DNA of 64,000 nucleotides from Bos javanicus (lineage: Eukaryota; Chordata; Mammalia; Artiodactyla; Bovidae), in the NCBI RefSeq assembly GCF_032452875.1, contig NC_083880.1, positions 56,804,829 to 56,868,828 of the forward strand. The letters run 5' to 3'. Made by a program: the position numbers and the translations under genes. Below, in pieces: positions 55,848 through 64,000 of this stretch. The notes below the pieces were generated by a model. It was not told the DNA's origin, made no database searches, and saw only the letters and a program-made list of their open reading frames with translations. How positions within the stretch are numbered: position 1 is the first letter of the stretch; the number at the start of each line of letters is the position of its first letter.

Positions 55848-56060
55848 CTAAGTTGCTTCAGTCGTGTCCGACTCTTTGTGACCCCATGGACGTAGCTCAC
55901 CAGGCTCCTCTGTCCATGGAATTCTCCAGGGAAGAATACTGGAGTGGGTTGCCATTTCCTTCTCCAGGGGATCTTCCTGACTCAGGGACTGAACTGGTAT
56001 CTCTTGCCTCTCCTGCATTGGCAGACAGGTTCTTTACCACTAGCACCGCCTGGGAAGCCC
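55848..56060 (-). mobile_element. Bov-tA SINE
   Basis: Reverse-orientation, full-length: 'gctaagttgcttcagtcgtg' to 'gcaccgcctgggaagccc'. Confidence 0.93.
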
Positions 56061-56589
56061 ACACACATCATATCACACTGTAAATTTTGTCCTGCAAATT
56101 CTTTTGGTCATAGAAATTTAGTTCATTGCTTTAAACTACTGCCTGGCGTCCCAAGGTAGGGACACATCGCCTCTGACATATCTGACCCCTCGCTAGTAGC
56201 CATTCAGGGTGTTTTCAGCGTTTCATCATCACACACAACGCTCTAATCATCAAGACTACCACAGCCCACCCCTCCTCGCCCGCTTATACTTGCCTAGAAA
56301 TAGACAGCAGGTGTATGCACATTGCCAGTTTCACTTGATGTTGCCAGGTTGCCACTCCAAAATGGCCATCCCAAATTATAGCTGAAACGTAAAAAAGCTG
56401 TTTCCCCGCATTTCTGCCAACATGTGACACTGTCAAATTTTAAAAGGTTTTTTTGCTCATCTCTCAGGTGGAAGATGCCCTGCCCTTTCTTTATTTCCCC
56501 TCTTCCTTCTAACCATTTCCAGTCCAGACATCCACAACACACATGACCACCTCTCCCTCCTTCCTAGTAGGGGGTGGCATGACTAGTAG

Positions 56590-56700
56590 CCACAGTTCCT
56601 ATGAAGTTGAGGAAAGGGGGGTGACTTGCCAAAGGCCCCATAACAAAGAAACAGTGGCTAGGTCTACAGCCAAGTCTCCTGGCTTCCAAAGTCCCCTCTC
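56590..56700 (-). mobile_element. MIR SINE fragment, antisense
   Basis: 'gaagttgaggaaaggggggt', 'gacttgccaaaggccccata' and 'ccaagtctcctggcttcc' follow reversed MIR. Confidence 0.6.
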
Positions 56701-57250
56701 CCCACTTGATATTTGTTAGGCCCCTCTGGGTCTAGGGCAAGAATAAAGAAGTAGGTCTAAATCGCCATAAAAATTAGTAAGATTTTCCTGTTTCCATATA
56801 GTTATGACATGGATCCAGGGAGCATCTGAATTCAGTCTTCCAGTGGCAATCTATCAAACACAATGAGCGCACACACTGAGAAGAAAAGCTGCAAGGAGAT
56901 CCCCACTGGGACCACATGTGCCTACAGCTTTTATGGAAGGCTCTGGAGAATGGCTCCTGGGTCCTGGCCAAGTCTGGGGGGCAATTACCTCCACCCCTGA
57001 GCCCGCGTTTCATAACCTGGTAAGTGGGGCAACACTAACCTCACATGTCCCTAGCGAGACGCAAAAGGGAAGACATACGTGACTGATTCCTGTCACATCA
57101 TCCTCTGACTCCGTCCCCAGCCTGGCTCCTCCTCTCGGCGCAAACGTCTGGGATAAACCCCAGCATCCTCTGTTCAACTCTGTGGTTATTTTATTATCCT
57201 TGCTGACAGCCTCAGTGTCCATCCACATGGTGAGCCAGATATCTCACAAC

Positions 57251-57447
57251 AAGAAAAGACCCTGATGCTGGGAAAGATTGAAGGCAAAAGGAAACAAGGG
57301 TGGCAGAGGATGAGATGGCTGGATGGCATCACCAACTCAATGGACACGAATCTGAGCAAGCTCCAGGAAAGAGTGGAGGACAAGGGAGCCTGGTATGCTG
57401 CAGTCCATGGGGTCACAAAGAGTCGGACGTGACTTAACAACTCAATG
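57251..57447 (+). mobile_element. BovB LINE 3' end
   Basis: 'aaaagaccctgatgctggga', 'gatgagatggctggatggca' and 'gtcacaaagagtcggacgtg' are the last 200 bases of BovB, 5'-truncated. Confidence 0.9.
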
Positions 57448-58150
57448 ACAATGACAAAAGTACGAATGAAGCAAAGACAAAATTCATGACCTTCAAGGTC
57501 TCCCCAAAGCAGATCTGGGTATGCCAAGGGGCTGCTCTGGGACCTGTCAACCGCAAGTGGTCAGAAGCTGACCAGCCTCTCATCAAAGACCACTGGCATG
57601 TGTTCTTCCCTGGACAGCTGCCCAGGGAGGAGGGCCCAGGCTAGACCAAAGCAGGGGTTGTTCCTTAGTATTCAAAGAGCCACCCCTGCGCCTTCTGAGC
57701 AAAGTGGCTGGAATACAAACGCCCCAACTTGAATGCACAAACTCCACTGAGGTGTGATGAGCATCCCAAAGCAGCGAGGAAGCAAAAAATACAGCCTGCG
57801 GTGGACTCCCACCACAATCAGCCACTTAGGAAGAATGGGCAGGTCCCTCCCTCTGGGTGGGTCAACACACACTTACAGGAGGCACTCAGGTCATCACTTC
57901 AATCTCTCCCTCCTTTGTCGCCACTCTCTAGAGGCGCTCGGTAAGCCTTGAAAGAGGCTGGCTGTCCATTGTTTGGTGCTAATTGATGCTGTGTTCAGAA
58001 TCTTAAAGGCAGCACTTCCGGACCATTTCTGTAATTTACAGCCAACCCCTGTTCTGGACACGCTGGGAATCCCTGAGTGCTCTCTGCTTCAACCTCCAAT
58101 TAATTTTACTTTGTGCTAATACCAAAGCCTTCAAAACATTTCTCTCTACA

Positions 58151-58358
58151 CTTGTTGTTTAGTCACTAAGTTATACCTGACTCTTTTGTGACCCTATGGA
58201 CTGTACCTCACCCGGCTCCTCTGTCCATGGGATTTTCCAGGCAAGAATATTGGAGTGGGTTGCCATTTCCTTCTCCGGGGATCTTCCCAATCCAGGGATC
58301 AAACCCGCTTCTCCTGAATTGCAGGGATATTCTTTACTGCTGAGCCACTGGGAAGCCC
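58151..58358 (-). mobile_element. Bov-tA SINE
   Basis: Reverse orientation, full length. Perfect 11-bp target duplication TTCTCTCTACA (58140-58150 and 58359-58369). Confidence 0.95.
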
Positions 58359-58829
58359 TTCTCTCTACATATAATATGGTGACATGGACCTTTCACATAG
58401 CCTAGCATCCTGTCTGCCCTCATCCCAAATAAACACACATGTATAAAAGTTTAGAGCTTCACAGGACGGGGCTAAGTGCATGAGTTCATTTAATCCTCCC
58501 CAAATCAAAGCAAACTAGACACCTTCAATCAGGTAGATCCTGTTACCATCCGAACTTTCTAGATGGAAATTAAGTTCAAGAGGTAAAATACAAATGCCTG
58601 AGCCAAAAATACTCAGCCAATAAGATATTCATGTGAAAATGTTCACAAAGTAACACGAGGTTAAAGACACAGGATGCAGCATGAGTGCAGTTTTGCCCAT
58701 AGAATCTGTACCTACACACACACAGAGGAAAACACTGTGACAGGCTTGACCAGGATGTCAACAGCATTCATCTTTGGGTTGTGGGGTTTTGTCTGATGCT
58801 GTCTTTATTTTCACATACCTACATCCTAG

Positions 58830-59025
58830 CATGAAGCCACAGGCAGCAAGTGGCTCTGCCCTCCCCTCTCTGGGGCTCAGTTTGCTCATCTGTAATACGG
58901 GGATAAAAACACCACCTGCCTCAGAGGGTTATGTGAAGACTGAAGGGTTAATTCCCAGAGTGTGTGGAGGATGGCGCTGGGCATGCGGTCCAAGAATGTT
59001 CATTGCTAATATCAGCAGCATCTGT
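58830..59025 (+). mobile_element. MIR SINE
   Basis: 'ggggctcagtttgctcatct', 'gtaatacggggataaaaaca' and 'gagggttatgtgaagactga' are well-preserved MIR landmarks. Confidence 0.8.
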
Positions 59026-59834
59026 CATTGCCTCCCCTCCCCCTCCAAGTGAGGTCACAGAGACTCACGACCAGCACAGGCCTCCAGCAAGGGACAGTCC
59101 AAATCATCATCGGGCAGCTGGCCAGATGCTATTTATAAGCTGACGCACACTCTGCGCAAGCACAAACAAGGACACCTCCAGAGCCGAGCCACGTGTGACC
59201 TCTGGATCCTCACCCAATTCTATTTATTACGATTCCAGTCCAGCGGCCCCACTGGGTCAATGCTTGCGATGTCTTTGTTCCTCAGACTCGGTCTCACACA
59301 ACTCGCTTCCTTGCTCAATGCCTTGCTCTGGGTAATTTTAAAATTTTGCCCACAAGTTCAGTGGAGCTGACCCTTCCAGTGGAAGGAAGTTCGACCCTGA
59401 AACAAAAAAGTGGTGGTGGCTACACTGTAGCTTTGCTCAGATAGTGAAGAGCGAAATGAAGATCAGGTGGAACCCTTAGCTCCATCCTCTCTGAAATCAG
59501 CACTGGCAGAAGGCAATGCTTTGACTTAGATCAAATTTAAATCATCAAGGTGCACTTAGCCTCACTGATGAAGTATCTCCTTGACCACGGACAAGACCAG
59601 CCTTGGAGCTGGAGGTTCTGACTGGGGAGTAGGGAATCAGGGTGGGGAGCAGGAATGGGGGCACTTCCTGGCTCATCACCACTCCTAGTGTACAGCATCA
59701 CTTGGAAGAATCTCTGTCCTGTCTAGAAAATGAGAGAGTTAGACAAGGGCTGTCCAAGCCTTCTTTCAGGTTTAAATCTAGTCATTCCTATGGGATTAAA
59801 ATCCTGCTAAATTTATAAGAGATTTAAAAGACAG

Positions 59835-60590
59835 AGAGTTAAAAAAAAAAAAAAAGGCCAGACAGTAGACAAGCAAAAATTTAAACAAACAAAAATATAA
59901 TAATAAACAAAAAGAACCAGGAGAAGGCTGAGAGAAGAATAAGGATGAGGGGAACAGACTTCCTTCCTATCAAAACATATAATACTGTGACGATAATTAT
60001 AACAATGTGGTTTCGTTGTGAGAATAGACAGATTTCAATGGGACAAAATGAAAAACCAAATATAGACCTCAGATCACATGAGACTTAATATATTTATAGA
60101 GAAGGCAATGAAAATTGGGGGAAAGTGGGCTGACTTGATACATGGAGCTTGGACCATTGCTGGCAAACTGGAATAAAAGTAGGACAGGTCTGTCCCTCGC
60201 ATTTACATCCAGATAAATCCCAGATTTGTGAAAGGTTTGAGTATAAAAAGAAAATGACAGCAAAAGTAAAAGAAAACATTTATTTAAAAAAATTTTAGTG
60301 AGGTCACACTGGTTTATAACATTATATCAGCTTCACGTGTATAATATTATATTCCTACTAAAACGTTAAAAAAAAAAAAAAACCCGGACTAAAGAAGCCC
60401 TTTCTAATAATGCCATGACACTCCGAAGCCATAAAAGAAAGAAAATCCTGATACATTCATCTACATAAAAATGAAAATTTCTGTATGACAAAATCACTGT
60501 AAGTAAGAGTGTCAAAATTATGAAAAAATATTTGCAACTCATATCTCAAACAAAGAGCTAAGCTCCCTAATATATGAGTATATAGAGACA
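59835..60590 (+). mobile_element. L1 ORF2 relic with inserted antisense L1 piece
   Basis: 'gagaatagacagatttcaat', 'gataaatcccagatttgtga' and 'aaaaatatttgcaactcata' follow the C-terminal part of L1 ORF2. About 60290-60378 is an antisense L1 3' piece ('tagtgaggtcacactggttt') with A-run ends inserted in it. No usable frame. Confidence 0.7.
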
Positions 60591-61034
60591 GAAGCGGGGG
60601 GTGGAAAACAGTAGAGAGGTGAGCAAAGTGAAGGACAAGTCCAGCCGGAGAAGGACTAGGTTTCCACCACGACACGCATGAGGCCACATGAGAGGCGCAG
60701 AAGACCCCTCCTATGCATGAATCCTGATTCCTTACCAAGACAACCCATCCAATTTGTTCTCTCAGCTGCTCACCAAAGACCACCGAGATCCCCACAGTGG
60801 AAGGCCACACTTGACGATACCCAGTCTCGGGCTGGCCCTGGCTTCCTCCTCTCCATCTCAAGCCCTGAACCCTGTAAGAAGCCCCTCCCAGCCCTCCAGG
60901 CCAGTATGCTATCAAGACCCCTGGGTGAATGCCCTCCTGCACAAACCCTCCCACAATCAACCTAGCTTTGTTTGACTGCAGAACATTGCTGGTGACTTTT
61001 GATGGCTAGGCTCTGGCAATACGACAGATAGCAA

Positions 61035-61125
61035 ACAATCAGATATAATATAGATATAAATTTAGTAATATATTAAATTATAAATTTAATATAGATATAA
61101 ATCTATAAATTAAATATAGATTAGT
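61035..61125. repeat. AT-rich low-complexity tract
   Basis: Repeated 'atatagatataaat' and 'aatttaatata' blocks, partly self-complementary. Confidence 0.75.
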
Positions 61126-61379
61126 GGCCATAGTCCTGGCAGCATCGGAGACTCTTCTAGTGTGCAAAGGGCAGGGGCTCTGAGGATGATGAACTGAAGA
61201 TGGTCCCCCTGCCTGGGGTCCCTAAATCTGAGAGCTCACAACATGATGCTTTGGTAACTGGGCGAACAAAGATTTTACCAGCAGGATGAAGAGGAGAAGG
61301 AAGACACTTTCTGCTTGGACCTAAGACTTCTGTGTACCTCACACCATCACTGCACAACATCTAAGGTCTCTGTCTCCTT

Positions 61380-62150
61380 GGCACATACTGACTGCACGCT
61401 GGAATATGCTGCAATTTGGGGAGCATGAGGCAGGTATGCCTGGCTTCCATGGAGCTGACAGTCCAGTGGGTAAGAGACAGAAAGACGGAGAGGGCCCCAG
61501 CTTGGACACTGACAGTTGGCTGTGGGTGTCCCAAGGAACCAGGAATGCACTGGGGCCAGATGAGCAAGGGAGGCTTGAGCCAGGATGGGAAGGGAGAGCA
61601 GGAGCCTGCCAGGAAACACGTGTGTGTGTACATGTTGGAGAGGGTGGTTCCAATGCAGGTTACAGCAGGTGTAAGGTCATGAGATTGGAAGAATCGCCAC
61701 GCCATCATGAGGCCAGAGAGGCAGGGAGGGGCCAGAGCAGGCAGGTGGGGCCAGCACAGTAAGGAGTTGGGGTGTTTTTAGTCTCACAAATCATGGGCAG
61801 CCCCTGAGAAATTTTAAGCAAGATAAAAACATGGCGGAGGGGGTGGGGTTGGGGTGGTTGGATATTGCCGTAATGAGATTAAAGGTTTAAAAAGATCACT
61901 CCAATTACCCAGTAAAACCCAATTAAGTGAGCCTACCAGAGGAAGCGGGTGGGGTGGAGGGGGGTGTCAGGATGCAGCCGCATCCTTCCAGAGGAGGCAG
62001 GAGGAAGCCTGGACCTTGGTGGTCGGGGCTGGAGGTGATGAGAAGCAGATGGATATTTAGGGGTGGAGCCTGCAGGATGCAGGAATACTGCAGGTATGTG
62101 GGGTGAGGAGGGAAAAGGCCGAGTCAGGTGGATTCCCAGGCTTCTGTTAG
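61380..62150 (-). mobile_element. L2 3' region, antisense
   Basis: 'catggagctgacagtccagt', 'ggccagagaggcagggaggg' and 'aaaagatcactccaattacc' follow the reversed L2 over about 750 bp, with inserted unique or G-rich parts. Confidence 0.6.
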
Positions 62151-64000
62151 TAGGTAGGACGCAGAGCCTCTCCTGGGAACACTCCAGGAGGATGAGAAAT
62201 TGCAGCCTTGGGTCTCTTTCTGAGCCTCGGTTTCCCCAAGTGTCAAGTCAGGGGGCTGGGCTACTGCGGAGTTTCCCCCTTGTCTCATCACCCAAGTCTG
62301 GGCCTCCAACCAATCCAGACAGCACTCTAATATCCAAACAAATCACACAGGAGGACACAAGGGACACAGCACTCAGCCCACATAGCTTGGCAGGCTCCCC
62401 TGGGGGACCACCCCTGCAAAACCCTGAACCATCTTCAGACATGTGTGAAAAGACACAGGACTCAATTTCGCCCAGCCCTGCTGCCTCTGTCACACTCCAC
62501 CATTTGACAAGCTGTCTTTCTCCTGAGTCATTCTCTCTACCTGGCCTCAGACATGACCTTCAGGCCATTTGGCCTCCTGGCCATTCCAGCAACTGTGAGG
62601 ACAGACACTAGGAACTTAGTCCTGCCCTGCTCAGGAGCGACCTCCCACTGGTTACAAGGGAGAAGAGCTCCCCTCTCTTCCCCCAGGGGTTAAGGTCTCT
62701 GCCCTCAGCCCTCGCAAACCCACATGGCCTGGCACAATGATAAGCCTGCTCCTGCAGAAAAGTTGGTTCTTAAGATGTGCGTTTAAAAATACCCATGGGA
62801 TGGTGTGGGTATATATAGAGAGAATGAAGCCAGGCACCTCAGCCCACACAGAATGCAAATATATGCCTTGAAATCTATGTTGTATCCTAAATAGAGGCCT
62901 GAGATATGAACACCACCAAATAATAGAAATTAGCCTTCACAGCAACTGTGACGTCATCTAGCCCGATTCCCAGAACAAAGGCTTGCAGCCTACAGGGCTC
63001 TGCTGCCTCTGGTCTTGATCACTTCCAGATAACTCCAGTAACAGAGCTGCCCCCAACCTCACAGTATGAGGGCTCATCATTAATTCATTCAGCATTTATT
63101 CACTACCTCCATCGTGCTCCAAAAAAGGAGGTACAGAGGCTTACAAAAGTGCCTATGGCAATTAAAAAGAAAAAAAGATAAAACAAGAGGAGGAAAGAAA
63201 ACACATGATTTTGGCTTAGATATACAAAAAAAAAAAAACACACTACAGGGTTCTGTGCCGAGACTGGAGATTTGAGATGAAGCTGGACACTGGGCTTCCT
63301 AGCAACCCTAGTGAAGACAGAAACACAATTAGACACATTCTCAGAACCTGAAAAATGAAGCAAACTCTGGTACTAAGAATAACGTCTTCCTCTGGCTTCT
63401 CACTAGTGGATGTTCAGGATGGAGTGGGCATGTTCTTTATGCTGTCCCACCAGGGAGGGGGAGGGGCTCACACAGCCCCAAATGACCCCCGAACTTCACT
63501 CCATCAATTCCCATCTCCTGACCCTGCTTTCCATTAGTCTTCTGAAAATTTGTCAAGAATCCTTCCTGTACAGTTTTCATTAGTTCTGTCATATATGTAC
63601 AATCAGCTGTGGGCTAATTTATATTTTAGGTCTACTGACTTTTTGGACCTACATAAAACTTTATTCCTCCGCTTTAATAAGAAAGTCAGAATCAATTTCC
63701 AGAAATGTTAAGCGGCCACAAAGTAAATACAATGGAAACAAGTCAATGTAATTATATTCTGGCAGACACTGTACCCTTGCAGGGCTCCGTGCCTGAGGCT
63801 GTTCTCTGCTTGTTAGAAGAGGGAAACCAGCCAGCATCCAGTGTCAAAGACACACCAGCCACAAACTAAAATTTTCTCCTTGATCCACAACCAGAAGACT
63901 GAAAGGCAATTCAAAGAGAATAGCCCTCTCACCACGGGATTCCCATATGACAGTCAAAGCCCCATCTAAGTTATATCAAAAACAACAGTGCCCACAGGGC

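Larger units (their letters stand above)
45901..64000. other. Upstream or first-intron region of PHACTR3, block 3
   Basis: No host gene recognised. Old LINE relics, SINEs and AT-rich tracts alternate with unassigned DNA. The unassigned stretches are 45901-47150, 48430-49010, 49140-50080, 52140-52940, 53870-55070, 56060-57240 (apart from a MIR), 57450-58140, 59030-59830, 60600-61030 and 62150-64000. The last of these shows only short A-rich runs near 63160-63240. Parts of 48680-48900 and 52540-52930 resemble very old LINE 3' sequence but are too diverged for a firm call. Confidence 0.5.

Overview
The window is nuclear DNA from a pecoran ruminant (cattle, sheep, goat, buffalo or relative; the sequence alone does not let me choose). 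The evidence is the repeat content: many copies of the tRNA-linked SINE Bov-tA, the dimeric SINE Bov-A2, tRNA-Glu SINEs of the CHR type and 5'-truncated BovB (RTE) LINEs, a combination restricted to ruminants. Artiodactyl L1 3' ends and older mammalian MIR, L2 and hAT relics are also present. There is no bacterial gene organisation.

One protein-coding gene is recognisable: PHACTR3 (phosphatase and actin regulator 3, scapinin), on the minus strand. Four internal coding exons with good GT-AG boundaries lie at 20153-20314, 16300-16377, 9973-10155 and 1671-1883. In transcript order they encode the conserved N-terminal block with a basic nuclear-localisation-like stretch, the N-terminal RPEL actin-binding motif, an acidic Ser/Pro-rich linker and a Pro-rich linker. 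Each exon begins and ends in the same phase, so all are frame-neutral cassettes. The upstream first exon(s) and the downstream exons with the C-terminal RPEL repeats and PP1-binding tail are not in the window.

The first 20.3 kb is therefore PHACTR3 exons and introns. The remaining 43.7 kb (20315-64000) lies 5' of the second coding exon on the gene's strand and is probably a long first intron or upstream sequence. I see no other host gene there. It holds layered retrotransposon insertions: two copies of one ERV1-like LTR in opposite orientation, BovB copies with reverse-transcriptase sequence broken by stops, nested L1 and SINE clusters, two hAT MITEs and a mariner transposase relic. Many insertions have readable target-site duplications, which give their relative ages.

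The least ordinary structure is a pair of identical 67-bp inverted arms (19237-19303 and 20862-20928), each extended by a matching (CT)n/(GA)n tract. They flank about 1.56 kb that contains the PHACTR3 exon with the alternative start Met and the basic motif. Other notable items are a 99-bp retroposed piece with a (CA)n tail inside an LTR, a CHR-SINE/L1 chimera within one target-site duplication, and two retroposons that landed in the same MIR at the same target.
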